From: Bog-756 sp963699055
GTDB taxonomy: Bacteria; Actinomycetota; Acidimicrobiia; Acidimicrobiales; RAAP-2
Length of the DNA: 64,000 nt
Reading direction: 5' to 3'
Assembly (NCBI GenBank): GCA_963699055.1
Contig: CAVOTA010000002.1
Location: 1,178,001-1,242,000, forward strand
Shown: piece by piece, positions 43,875-52,278 of the stretch
How positions within the stretch are numbered: position 1 is the stretch's first letter
Layout: each line of letters starts with the position of its first letter
Notes under the pieces: generated by a model
Told to the model about the DNA's origin: nothing
The model's input: the letters and a program-made list of their open reading frames with translations, nothing else
Database searches by the model: none
Translations under genes and position numbers: made by a program

Positions 43875-43961
43875 GGTCGCCTCCTCGGCAGCATGATGCG
43901 CGCCGACGCGAGCCGCACCTGCCCGTGGCGGTCCGCTGCTGGCATGCACCCCTCGGTGCGG

Positions 43962-43990
43962 GGTCTAACACCGGACCGAGGGACCGTCAA
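43962..43990 (-). promoter_or_regulatory. promoter of Calx-beta gene
   Basis: On the minus strand, TTGACG (43985-43990) and TAGACC (43962-43967) are 17 bases apart. The mRNA would start near 43955, where a small GCACC/GGTGC hairpin (43946-43959) lies, leaving a leader of about 80 bases before the GTG. Confidence 0.65.
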
Positions 43991-44048
43991 TCGTCATCGG
44001 CCGGAGGTGGACCGTGCGTGGCGGACCCGGCGCAATCGGTGATCACAA

Positions 44049-44173
44049 CGACGCGAGGGCACACCCACGTCGCGTCGGCGTCCCAGGCCACTTGCGGTGT
44101 CCGGGCGTCGTCCCCATCCTTGGACACCTGTCCGGAACAGTCTCTGGACAACTGTCCAGGTCGGACGTACGAT
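44049..44173 (+). promoter_or_regulatory. promoter with GGACAnnTGTCC palindromes
   Basis: This covers most of the 345-base gap 43875-44219. The -35 box TGGACA (44145-44150) and -10 box TACGAT (44168-44173) are 17 bases apart. A perfect palindrome CTGGACA-AC-TGTCCAG (44144-44159) covers the -35 box, and a second site GGACA-CC-TGTCC (44122-44133) has its centre 24 bases upstream. An 8-bp inverted repeat CGACGCGA/TCGCGTCG (44049-44056/44070-44077) lies further out. The layout suggests repression by a dimeric regulator, TetR-like in type. Confidence 0.65.
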
Positions 44174-44219
44174 GCGGGACACGGGTGGCGCGCGGTGCCG
44201 TGTCCGGGGAGGGAGTGCC

Positions 44220-45347
44220 GTGTCGAACCAGAGGCTCCGGGTCGTCCAGGTGGCCACCGGCAACGTCGGCTCCGAGATGATCCGCCGTATCGTCGACCAC
44301 CCCGATCTCGAATTGGTGGGCCTGTACTGCTACTCGGCGGACAAGGTGGGCCGCGACGCGGGCGAGCTGGTCGGGATGGCGCCGCTCGGGGTGACCGCCA
44401 CGGGCGACCTCGACGACGTCCTGACGCTGGCGCCCGACATCGTCAACTTCAACGGCGTCTGGCCCGACGTCGACCTGTTCTGCGCCCTGCTCGAGGCCGG
44501 CGTCAACGTGGTCACCACCTCGGACTGGATCACCGGCCACCACCGGGACCGCAACCACCCGCACCCGTCGGGCACCAGGCCGACCGAACTGGTCGAGGCG
44601 GCCTGCCGGCGGGGAGGTGCCACGTTCTACGGGACCGGCATGAATCCGGGCCTGGCCCAGATCCTGAGCGTGGTCGCCACCGCCGGCATGGGGCGGGTCG
44701 ACCACGTGACGGTGCTGGAGACCGTCGACGTGTCCTGTCACCACTCCGTCGACACCTGGAAGAACGTTGGCTACGGACGGCCCGTCGACGACCCCGAGAT
44801 CCCCGGCCTGCTCGAGACGGGTTGCACCGTCTTCGCCGACTCCATCCACCTGATGGCCGACTGCCTCGACGTGCGGATCGACGACGTCGTGTTCGAGTGC
44901 GAACTCGGCGCGTGCACCGAGGACGTCGACCTCGGCTGGTGGACGCTGTCCGCCGGGTCGCTCGGCGCCAGCCTGGCCAAGTTCATCGGGGTGTCGGACG
45001 GCGTGCCGCGGATCGAGATGCACCTCGAGTGGCAGATGACGCCGAAGACGGAGCCTCGGTGGAACGTGAAGGGCTGCTACATCACGACCATCGAGGGCGA
45101 CCCGATGATCGTCAACCGCCACATGATCCTGCCCGAGTCGGGCAGGCCCCACAGCCTGATGGACACCGACTACTTCGCCTCGCTGGGCATGACCATCACC
45201 GGCATGCCGGCGCTGAACGCCATGCGGGCGGTATGCGACGCCGCACCGGGCATGGTGACCAGTGCCGACCTGCCGCTGCGGGCCTTCGCCGGCCGGTTCC
45301 ACGGCGCGCCGTCCGCCCGCGACGCCTCTGCGGCCGCCGGCCAGTAG
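44220..45347 (+). CDS. DapB-like NAD(P)-dependent dehydrogenase
   Basis: A 375-residue oxidoreductase with a Rossmann N-terminus ('VVQVATGNVGSEMIRRIV') and the same second domain as the protein encoded at 11286-12365 ('FYGTGMNPGLAQIL' aligns with 'FTTGIDPGFANDLF' there). Both resemble mycobacterial dihydrodipicolinate-reductase-like proteins found in lipid and steroid gene clusters. The GTG at 44220 has GGGGAGGGAG upstream and begins homology; the earlier in-frame start runs through the promoter palindromes. Four bases separate its stop from the Rieske oxygenase gene, so they form an operon under the palindrome-controlled promoter. Confidence 0.85.
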   Translation: MSNQRLRVVQVATGNVGSEMIRRIVDHPDLELVGLYCYSADKVGRDAGELVGMAPLGVTATGDLDDVLTLAPDIVNFNGVWPDVDLFCALLEAGVNVVTTSDWITGHHRDRNHPHPSGTRPTELVEAACRRGGATFYGTGMNPGLAQILSVVATAGMGRVDHVTVLETVDVSCHHSVDTWKNVGYGRPVDDPEIPGLLETGCTVFADSIHLMADCLDVRIDDVVFECELGACTEDVDLGWWTLSAGSLGASLAKFIGVSDGVPRIEMHLEWQMTPKTEPRWNVKGCYITTIEGDPMIVNRHMILPESGRPHSLMDTDYFASLGMTITGMPALNAMRAVCDAAPGMVTSADLPLRAFAGRFHGAPSARDASAAAGQ

Positions 45348-45351
45348 GTCC

Positions 45352-46302
45352 ATGGGCTCGCGCTACCCGTTCACGTCGACACCCAACGGCTGGTTCGGGG
45401 TCGCCCGTTCGGACTCGCTGGCCCGGGGCGAGGTGCGTCCCCTCCACTACCTCGGACGGGACCTGGTCCTGTTCCGGAGTGACGACGGCGCGGCGCGCGT
45501 GCTCGACGCCCACTGCCCCCACCTCGGGGCCCACCTCGGCGTCGGGGGGCGGGTCTGCGGCGACGGGATCGCCTGCCCGTTCCATGGTTGGCGCTTCGAC
45601 GGTGAGGGTCGGCTCGTCGAGGTCCCCGGACTGGACCGGCCGCCCCGGGCCGCCGCCGCGGCGTGGACGGTATGTGAGCGCAACGGCCAGGTGCTGGTCT
45701 GGCACCACGCCGACGGCCGGCCGCCGTCGTACGAGGTGCCCGCCTACCGCGGGGACGGGTCGGACTGGACGCCGTGGCGGAGCCGCACCTACACCGTCCG
45801 GGTCCACGTCCAGGACCTCACGGAGAACATCCTGGACCGGGCCCACTTCGCCGCCGTCCACGACATGGCACCGCCGGACGTGGACCACTTCGCCGTGCAC
45901 TTCGACGGACCGTCCATGGTCGTCGAGCAGACCATCACGGTGACCGCGGTGGCCGAGGCGGGCTTCGAGGTCAACACCCGGACGACCACGTGCGGCCCCG
46001 GCCTGGTGGCGGTCGAGGTCGACCAGGCTCCCCTCGACATGCTCACCTTCATCACCCAGACCCCGGTCGACGACGAGCGCACGGAGATCGGCCTGCACTT
46101 CTCGATGCGCCGTCTGGAGGACGATGCATCGACCGAGGCCGTCTCCGAGCTGAACGCGCAGATCACCAACCAGCAGTTCGCCCAGGACGTCCCGATCTGG
46201 GAGCACAAGATCTACCGGGAGCGTCCGATCCTCACCACGGTGGACGGCCCCGTGTCGCAGTACCGCCGCTGGTTCCGCCAGTTCTACGCCGACCCGGCCT
46301 GA
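45352..46302 (+). CDS. KshA-like Rieske oxygenase
   Basis: A 316-residue Rieske non-heme iron oxygenase. The [2Fe-2S] ligands are Cys55, His57, Cys75 and His78 ('HCPHLGAHLG' and 'CPFHGW'); the mononuclear iron site is in 'ENILDRAHFAAVHD' with Asn159, Asp162, His165 and His170. Length and layout match 3-ketosteroid 9-alpha-hydroxylase KshA and cholesterol 7-desaturase relatives, so hydroxylation of a steroid-like ring is a reasonable guess. No reductase (KshB) lies nearby. The ATG is 4 bases after the DapB-like stop. A KstD-like flavoprotein is encoded at 60931-62412. Confidence 0.88.
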   Translation: MGSRYPFTSTPNGWFGVARSDSLARGEVRPLHYLGRDLVLFRSDDGAARVLDAHCPHLGAHLGVGGRVCGDGIACPFHGWRFDGEGRLVEVPGLDRPPRAAAAAWTVCERNGQVLVWHHADGRPPSYEVPAYRGDGSDWTPWRSRTYTVRVHVQDLTENILDRAHFAAVHDMAPPDVDHFAVHFDGPSMVVEQTITVTAVAEAGFEVNTRTTTCGPGLVAVEVDQAPLDMLTFITQTPVDDERTEIGLHFSMRRLEDDASTEAVSELNAQITNQQFAQDVPIWEHKIYRERPILTTVDGPVSQYRRWFRQFYADPA

Positions 46303-46366
46303 CCGCGGGACGACCGGCCGGCAGCGCTGGGTCGGTAGGGGCCGCCCGCGGAGTAGGTTCCGGTCG

Positions 46367-47554
46367 GTGACCCCCGATCCCGCCGTTCCCACCCTCGTCA
46401 CCGACACCGACGCCCTGGAGGCGCTGTGCGACGAGGTGGCGGACGAGGAGTTCTACGCCTTCGACACCGAGTTCCACACGGAGCGCACCTACCGGCCCCA
46501 ACTGGCGCTCATCCAGCTGGGCTGGGCGGGCCGGGTGGCCATGGTGGATCCACTGGCCGTGGATCCCGGGCCCCTGGCGCGCCTGTTCCGCGGACCGGGG
46601 ACCGGCGTCGCCCATGCCGCCGGCCAGGACATCGACCTCCTGCGGACGGCGTGCGGGGCCGCTCCCGCGACCGTGTTCGACACGCAGGTGGCGGCCGGTT
46701 TCCTGGGGATGTCCTCGCCGTCCCTCGGGCGCCTGGTGGAGCAGGTCCTGGGCACCGTCCTCCCGAAGTCCGACCAGCTGTCGGACTGGCTGCACCGCCC
46801 GCTCCCCCCTCGCCAGCTCGCCTACGCCGCCGGTGACGTCGAGCACCTCCTGGAGCTGCGTACCGCCATGGTGTCCCGGCTCGAGGAGCGCGGCCGGCTC
46901 GCCTGGGCCCTCGAGGAGTGCGCCCTGGTGCTGCCCGGCCAGCGCCGGCCCGTGGTCCCCGAGGAGGCGTGGTGGAAGGTGGGCGACGTGCGGAGACTCA
47001 CCGGCAGGTCGCGGGGAGTGGCCCAGGAGGTGGCCGCCTGGCGGGAGCGACAGGCGGCCGACACCGACCGACCGCGCAAGAGCGTGCTGCCGGACCTCGC
47101 CGTCCTCACCATCGCCCAACGGCCGCCCCGGAACCGGGCCGACCTCGAGCACCTGCGAGGCGTCGACGCCCGCCACCTCGGCAAGGGCGCGGCCGCCGGG
47201 ATCCTCGAGGCGGTGGAGCGGGGCGGGGCGCTGCCGGCCGGCGAGCTGCGGCTGCCACCCGAGCCGGCGGAGTCCAAGGCGTCCCAGGTGGCCGTGGCGG
47301 TGTGTGCGGGCCTCGTCCGCCAGATCGCCGAGGAGCTGGAATTCGACCAGGGCCTGCTGGCGACCCGCACCGACCTCGCCCAGCTGGTGGTGGGCGAGCC
47401 CGGCCGCCTGGACGTCGGTTGGCGCGCCGAGCTCGTCGGCCGTCCGATCCACCGCCTCCTGGCCGGCGAGGTGGCCGCCGCCTTCGCGGCCGACGGTCGC
47501 CTGGTGCTCGAGGAACGTGGCCACCGTCCCGACGGGCCGGCGCCCGCCGGGTGA
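46367..47554 (+). CDS. rnd: ribonuclease D
   Basis: A 395-residue 3'-5' exoribonuclease of the DEDD family. Exo motifs: 'FDTEFH' (Asp33, Glu35), 'GQDIDLL' (Asp88) and 'LAYAAGDVEHLLEL' (Tyr and Asp). An HRDC domain follows from about residue 205 ('LPDLAVLTIAQRPPRNRADL', 'RGVDARHLGKGAAAGI'). It trims tRNA and other stable RNA 3' ends. The GTG start follows a TAGGTT hexamer (46354-46359) by 7 bases and has no Shine-Dalgarno, so it is probably leaderless and transcribed apart from the Rieske gene. Confidence 0.92.
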   Translation: MTPDPAVPTLVTDTDALEALCDEVADEEFYAFDTEFHTERTYRPQLALIQLGWAGRVAMVDPLAVDPGPLARLFRGPGTGVAHAAGQDIDLLRTACGAAPATVFDTQVAAGFLGMSSPSLGRLVEQVLGTVLPKSDQLSDWLHRPLPPRQLAYAAGDVEHLLELRTAMVSRLEERGRLAWALEECALVLPGQRRPVVPEEAWWKVGDVRRLTGRSRGVAQEVAAWRERQAADTDRPRKSVLPDLAVLTIAQRPPRNRADLEHLRGVDARHLGKGAAAGILEAVERGGALPAGELRLPPEPAESKASQVAVAVCAGLVRQIAEELEFDQGLLATRTDLAQLVVGEPGRLDVGWRAELVGRPIHRLLAGEVAAAFAADGRLVLEERGHRPDGPAPAG

Positions 47555-47563
47555 CGGCCCCAC

Positions 47564-47590
47564 GCATCGGCGCGCCGCGGAGCCCGATGC
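47564..47590 (+). terminator. hairpin after ribonuclease D gene
   Basis: GCATCGG (47564-47570) and CCGATGC (47584-47590) form a 7-bp stem with a 13-base loop beginning 10 bases after the stop codon. A TAGTGT hexamer (47593-47598) follows at once and could be the -10 box for the next gene. Confidence 0.55.
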
Positions 47591-47711
47591 CGTAGTGTCA
47601 CGGACGCACCGGCCGACGGTGCCGGACCGGTCGCCAACCGGAGGAGTCGGCCGGGGTCCGGTGGACCGGAACGGCAGCGTGGCGGACGTGGCGACGACCA
47701 GGGGGAAGAGC

Positions 47712-49067
47712 ATGCGGATCGACCGTTCCGAGCAGTCGCGTGTCCGAGACGGCGTCCGACGCCGGAGCGCAACCGTGCTGGCGGTGCTGGCCGTGGCGGG
47801 AGGCACACTGGCCGCCTGCTCGTCGACCGGCAGCGCGTCGACGACCACGGCGGCACCGTCCGGGTCGACGACACCGTCGGCCGGTGCCGGACGGGCGCCG
47901 ATCCCGGCATCGGCCTTCACCAGCACCGTCGGGGTCACCCCCACGACCATCACCATCGGCAACGTGTCGACCGAGTCCGCCGGACTGTTCACCGGCTCGG
48001 TGGTGGGTACCGAGGCGTACGCCGACTACGTCAACGCCCAGGGCGGGGTGGACGGCCGCAAGCTGGTGGTCGACGCGCTGGACGACCAGTTCACCGGGGC
48101 GGGGAACAAGCAGCAGACCCAGAACGCCGTGGACAGCGACTTCGCGCTGGTCGGGAGCTTCTCGCTGGAGGACAGTTTCGGCGCCACCGTCCTGGCCGCC
48201 AACCCGCAGGTCCCCGACGTCGCCACCACCCTCGCCCCGGTGCTCGACACGCTGCCGAACACCTTCAGCGCCAACCCCACCGGTGAGGGGTGGCCCACCG
48301 GACCGCTCGACTACTACAAGAAGCTGTACCCGACCCAGGCCCTGCACACCGGAGTGCTGTCGTCGGTGTTCCCCTCGGCGCTGGCCAGCTGGAAGCTCGA
48401 ACAGCCCGTCCTTAAGCAGGCCGGCTACAAGCTCGTGTACTACACCGGCGTCCCGCTCACCCAGACCGACTTCTCCCAGAACGTGGTCGACATGCGCAAC
48501 AGCGGCGTCCAGCTGGTCTACATCGACCAGCTCCCCGAGAACTACGCCGGCGCCCTGCTGAAGGCGCTCGCCCAGCAGAACTTCCACCCGGTCCTGGTCA
48601 TCGGCACGGCGTCCTACAGCGAGGCACTGGTGCCCGCCGCGGGCGGTGCGGCCGCCGTCGACGGGGCGAACCTGGAGATGCCCAACGCGCTCTTCCTCGG
48701 TGAGGACTCGGCGCAGATCCCGGCGGTCAACACCTTCCTCACGTGGGTCCAGACGGCGTCGCCCGGGTTCAAGGCCGACTACTACACGCTGGCCGGCTGG
48801 GCCAACACCCAGCTGTTCGTGCAGGCCCTGCGGGCGGCCGGCAAGGACCCGACCCAGGGGTCGGTGCAGCAGCAGCTCCGCAAGATCACGCTGTTCACCG
48901 CGTCCAACCTGCTGGCACCGACCAATCCGGCCGATCGCAAACAGGCCACCTGCTACCTGATCGCCAAGGTGGTCGACGGCCAGTTCGTCCGCTCGGACGA
49001 CCCGCCCGTCGACGGGCCCACCAACGGCTACCGGTGTGACGGCGGCTTCATTGCCGAGTCCAGCTGA
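47712..49067 (+). CDS. LIV-type ABC substrate-binding lipoprotein
   Basis: A 451-residue periplasmic-type binding protein of the Leu/Ile/Val (Peripla_BP_6) family. The signal peptide carries lipobox 'LAAC' (Cys36), followed by a Ser/Thr-rich linker and 'TTITIGNVSTESAGLFTG'. 'EAYADYVNAQGGVDGRKL' is characteristic of the family. It would bind a branched-chain amino acid, amide or other small ligand outside the membrane. The ATG has GGGGGAAG 4-6 bases upstream. No permease or ATPase gene of this transporter type is nearby, so it is an orphan in this window. Confidence 0.9.
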   Translation: MRIDRSEQSRVRDGVRRRSATVLAVLAVAGGTLAACSSTGSASTTTAAPSGSTTPSAGAGRAPIPASAFTSTVGVTPTTITIGNVSTESAGLFTGSVVGTEAYADYVNAQGGVDGRKLVVDALDDQFTGAGNKQQTQNAVDSDFALVGSFSLEDSFGATVLAANPQVPDVATTLAPVLDTLPNTFSANPTGEGWPTGPLDYYKKLYPTQALHTGVLSSVFPSALASWKLEQPVLKQAGYKLVYYTGVPLTQTDFSQNVVDMRNSGVQLVYIDQLPENYAGALLKALAQQNFHPVLVIGTASYSEALVPAAGGAAAVDGANLEMPNALFLGEDSAQIPAVNTFLTWVQTASPGFKADYYTLAGWANTQLFVQALRAAGKDPTQGSVQQQLRKITLFTASNLLAPTNPADRKQATCYLIAKVVDGQFVRSDDPPVDGPTNGYRCDGGFIAESS

Positions 49068-49124
49068 GGCACGGGGCCACCGGGCCGACACGGGCCGTGC
49101 CCTCGTGACCGCTGACGGCTGACC

Positions 49125-50102
49125 GTGTTCACCCTGCGGTTCGACATGCGCGCACCGGACTCGGGTGCATCGGCCGCCGAGCTCTACGCGGCGGCCCTCG
49201 AGATGGCCCGGTGGTCGGAGTCCCGGGGGGCGCTGGCCGTCATCGTGTCGGAGCACCACGTGACCGGGGACGGCTATCTGCCGGCGCCGGTGGTCCTGGC
49301 CACCGCCCTGGCGGCCCGGACCACCACGCTGCCGATCACGGTGGCGGTGGTCCTGCTCCCCCTGTACCAGCCGGTCCGGCTGGCCGAGGAGATGATCGTC
49401 CTCGACATCGTGAGCGGCGGCCGGGTGGGCTACGTGGCCGCGCTCGGCTACCGGACCGAGGAGTACGAGCTCTTCGGCGTCGACTTCACCCGACGGGGGA
49501 GGATCGCCGACGAACTGCTGCCCGTCCTGCTGGCGGCCAAGTCCGGTGAGCCGTTCGAGCACGGCGGTCGAACGGTGCAGCTGACGCCGGCGCCGGTCAC
49601 CCCGGGCGGCCCGCGGGTGGCGTGGGGCGGTGGCAGTGTCCCGGCGGCCCGCCGGGCCGGGCGGTTCGGCCTCGACTTCTTCGCCCAGTCGGACGCCCCG
49701 GGACTGGAGGAGGCGTACCTGGAGGCGTGCCGGGTACACGGCCACCAGCCCGGCTGGTGCATGCTGCCACCCCGCGACCTGGCGACCACGGTGTTCGTGG
49801 CCGACGACGTCGACCGGGCGTGGGAGGAGCTGGGCCCCTACCTGATGCACGACGTGCGGAGCTATGCGGCGGACAATTCGCCGGACGCCGGCTCGGCGGC
49901 CATCTCCTTCGCCCACTCCGTCGACGAGCTGCGGGCCGAGGCGCGTTCGCACCGGATCGTGACCGTCGACGAGGCGGTGACCCTGGCCCGCTCGGGGACC
50001 TTCCTGCAGCTCCAACCGCTGGTGGGTGGCCTGCCGCCCGACCTGGCCTGGCCGTACCTGCGGCGGGTGACCGACGAGGTCGTGCCCGCCCTCGGTTCAT
50101 GA
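49125..50102 (+). CDS. LLM-class flavin-dependent oxidoreductase
   Basis: A 325-residue luciferase-like monooxygenase with a TIM barrel that binds FMN or F420. 'ALAVIVSEHHVTGDGYLPAP', 'LPITVAVVLLPLYQPVRLAE', 'IVSGGRVGYVAALGYRTEEY' and 'FTRRGRIADELLPVL' are the usual family landmarks. It starts at GTG 49125, 57 bases after the binding-protein gene. Substrate unknown; such enzymes often hydroxylate or reduce alkanes, sulfonates or coenzyme F420-linked substrates in actinobacteria. Confidence 0.9.
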   Translation: MFTLRFDMRAPDSGASAAELYAAALEMARWSESRGALAVIVSEHHVTGDGYLPAPVVLATALAARTTTLPITVAVVLLPLYQPVRLAEEMIVLDIVSGGRVGYVAALGYRTEEYELFGVDFTRRGRIADELLPVLLAAKSGEPFEHGGRTVQLTPAPVTPGGPRVAWGGGSVPAARRAGRFGLDFFAQSDAPGLEEAYLEACRVHGHQPGWCMLPPRDLATTVFVADDVDRAWEELGPYLMHDVRSYAADNSPDAGSAAISFAHSVDELRAEARSHRIVTVDEAVTLARSGTFLQLQPLVGGLPPDLAWPYLRRVTDEVVPALGS

Positions 50103-50172
50103 ACTCCTCCGGCCCGGCCCCGCCGGACGACCGGATCGCACCACGGCGGTCGGATCGGCAAGGATTGCCGGG

Positions 50173-51348
50173 ATGAGCACCCTCGAATTCGTGTGCGGGC
50201 TGGCGATCGTGCTCCTCACGGTGGCGAGCGTCCTGTTCACCCTGGTCCTGCCCCGACAGCCGACGGGCGTCGAGCGTCTCAGCCTCGTCGTCAACCGCAC
50301 CGTCCGGCTGGCCTTCGTGGCCCTGTCCCGACTGGGCACCACCTACGAACGCAAGGACGCCATCCTGGCGCCCACCGCTCCGGTCGCCCTGCTCGCCCAG
50401 CTCCTGGTGTGGGCGGCCATGCTGGTGCTCGGCTTCGGCCTCATGGTGGCCTCGTCGGTCCACGCCCTCGGGGACGGCATGCTCCAGGCGCTGACGGCGC
50501 TCTTCACGGTGGGAGCCGTCCACGTCGGAGGCCGCCCCGACACCGGGATCGACATCGCCGTCGGTGCCCTGTGGGTGGTGATCGTGGCGCTGCAGATCGC
50601 CTACCTCCCGGCGATCTACAGCGCCTACAGCCGGCGCGAGGGTCTGGTCTCGCTCCTCGAGGGTCGCGCCGGCGAACCCGCCTGGGGACCCGAGCTCCTC
50701 GTCCGGCACCAGCTGGTCGGCATCACCGACACCCTCCCGAAGCTCTACGAGTCGTGGGAGGAGTGGTCGTCGGACGTGGCCGAGAGCCACACCACCTACC
50801 CGATCCTCCTGCTCTTCCGCTCGCCCGAGCCCTGGCTGTCGTGGCTCATCGGCCTGCTGGCGGTGCTCGACGCCGGGGCGATGCACCTGGCCCTGTCCCC
50901 GGACACGGCGCCGTCCGAGGCACGGCTGTGCCTGCGGATGGGGTTCACCCTGCTGCACCGGGTGGCCCGCTCGCTCGGTTGGTTCGTCGACGCCGATCCC
51001 GATCCCGACGGTCCGATCCGGCTCACCTTCGAGGAGTTCGCCTCCGCCGTGGCCATGCTGTCGGCCTCGGGGTTCCCGATCGAGCGCACGGCCGAGCAGG
51101 CGTGGCCCGACTTCCGGGGGTGGCGGGTGAACTACGAGACCGAGGCCTACCGGCTGGCCGACCGCCTGACCGCCCCGCCCGCCCCGTGGTCGGGCCCGCG
51201 GCGCCACCTCGCCACCGGCACCGTCGGTCCGCGTCGCCCGCCCCAGCGTCGGCCCGGCGGCGTAGCGGACCTGGTCGAACGGCCGACCGTGGTCAACCCC
51301 GGCCGTGGACGGCGGGCCACGAGGCACCCGGACCGTACAGCCGACTGA
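50173..51348 (+). CDS. membrane protein of unknown function
   Basis: A 391-residue protein with a hydrophobic N-terminal helix, two or three helices between residues about 78 and 155 ('LLAQLLVWAAMLVLGFGLMV', 'IAVGALWVVIVALQIAYLPA') and a further helix around 'WLSWLIGLLAVLDAGAMHLA'. The segment 'LQALTALFTVGAVHVGG' between two helices is reminiscent of an ion-channel re-entrant loop, but the K+ filter TVGYG is absent. The C-terminal 60 residues are basic and disordered. The ATG has AAGGA about 9 bases upstream. No family is recognised with certainty. Confidence 0.7.
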   Translation: MSTLEFVCGLAIVLLTVASVLFTLVLPRQPTGVERLSLVVNRTVRLAFVALSRLGTTYERKDAILAPTAPVALLAQLLVWAAMLVLGFGLMVASSVHALGDGMLQALTALFTVGAVHVGGRPDTGIDIAVGALWVVIVALQIAYLPAIYSAYSRREGLVSLLEGRAGEPAWGPELLVRHQLVGITDTLPKLYESWEEWSSDVAESHTTYPILLLFRSPEPWLSWLIGLLAVLDAGAMHLALSPDTAPSEARLCLRMGFTLLHRVARSLGWFVDADPDPDGPIRLTFEEFASAVAMLSASGFPIERTAEQAWPDFRGWRVNYETEAYRLADRLTAPPAPWSGPRRHLATGTVGPRRPPQRRPGGVADLVERPTVVNPGRGRRATRHPDRTAD

Positions 51349-51372
51349 ACGTCCCCGCCGGGCGCGGGTGGA

Positions 51373-51552
51373 TCAGTCCGGTCGGACCGGCCGGGAGGAT
51401 CCGGCGCGCGTCCTCGGTGCATCGTCGACGCCGGCCCAGCTGGTGGGCGGGTCGCTGGCCGGGAACGACTCCTCCTCGGCCTCGTCCACCCGCTCGTCGA
51501 GGGCGTGGTCCGACGTGTCCGCTCCCGCCTCCGGCAGTCGATCGGCGCTCAT
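51373..51552 (-). CDS. small 'ESFPASDPP' protein (59 aa)
   Basis: A 59-residue reading frame with 'LDERVDEAEEESFPASDPPT' in its centre, a signature found in short conserved hypothetical proteins of many bacteria (E-S/T-F-P-A-S-D-P-P). The protein is acidic and apparently disordered. ATG at 51552, stop at 51373. It lies between the membrane protein gene (convergent) and the PadR-cotranscribed membrane gene. Function unknown. Confidence 0.7.
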   Translation of the reverse strand: MSADRLPEAGADTSDHALDERVDEAEEESFPASDPPTSWAGVDDAPRTRAGSSRPVRPD

Positions 51553-51594
51553 GACCCCACGCTACCGGGCCGCCTGTGCGGCCGTTCCGGCCGG

Positions 51595-52278
51595 TCAGTT
51601 CCAGGTCGGTGTACGGGGACCACCGTCGGTGCGGTCACGCCGAGTCCACCGCGACGACCAGTGCACGACCGCCACCACACCCAGTCCCACGACACCCACC
51701 AACAGCAGGAGCAGGGCGACGGGGTGGCCGGGCGACCCGACCATCTGGGCCCCGAAGACCGGCGACCTGAAGATCCCGGGGACGCCGGGGCCCGAAGGAC
51801 CGGGGGCGAAGATCCGGAACGGACCCCCCGATCTCCCGGCGACGCTGCGGAACGCCACCGAGACCGACCCGCTCCGTCTGGCGACGAGCAGCGTCAGCCC
51901 GGCGAGCACCACCAATCCGGCGAACACCGCGGTGAGCAGCACACCGGCGCGGGGGCGACGCCGCGGGCCGACCGGTGGGGTGGGTGCACCGGTCACCGGG
52001 GCGGGTGGGTCGACCGGCAGGGCGGGACGGTCGACGGAGGGGGTGGGTGGGTCCACCGGTGGAGCGGGTGTGGCGATCACCCCCCGGGCGTCGGCCCACT
52101 CGTCGGCGAACCGACGGGGATCGAAGGCGCCGTTGCCGAGGACGTCCTCGGGCGAGCCGCCGTCGGCCGCCGCCTCATCGAGATCGGCCGCCAGGTCGGC
52201 GGCCATCTCGTTGGCGACGACGTCGGGCACCCCCAGTCGGCGCCACTCGTCGCGACACGTGTCGACGAACTCGTTCAT
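51595..52278 (-). CDS. PadR-linked membrane protein
   Basis: A 227-residue protein. The first 65 residues form a helical cytoplasmic domain ('VANEMAADLAADLDEAAADG') of the kind found in proteins encoded next to PadR regulators (HAAS-like), then a long Pro-rich linker, a transmembrane helix ('VLLTAVFAGLVVLAGLTLLV'), a Gly/Ser-rich extracellular loop and a second helix ('VALLLLLVGVVGLGVVAVV'). Its ATG overlaps the padR stop by 4 bases (ATGA). Such partners are thought to act as membrane sensors or anti-regulators; here that is inference from position. Confidence 0.78.
   Translation of the reverse strand: MNEFVDTCRDEWRRLGVPDVVANEMAADLAADLDEAAADGGSPEDVLGNGAFDPRRFADEWADARGVIATPAPPVDPPTPSVDRPALPVDPPAPVTGAPTPPVGPRRRPRAGVLLTAVFAGLVVLAGLTLLVARRSGSVSVAFRSVAGRSGGPFRIFAPGPSGPGVPGIFRSPVFGAQMVGSPGHPVALLLLLVGVVGLGVVAVVHWSSRWTRRDRTDGGPRTPTWN

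Noticed and set aside
41838..44042. A 734-codon plus-strand frame opposite the Calx-beta gene
   Set aside because: It is antisense to a repeat protein with signal peptide, Shine-Dalgarno and promoter; its own translation is Gly/Arg-rich and periodic only because the opposite strand is.
50173..51348. The membrane protein as a potassium channel
   Set aside because: A re-entrant-like loop TVGAVHVGG lies between helices, but the selectivity filter TVGYG is missing and the helix count does not match a standard channel.
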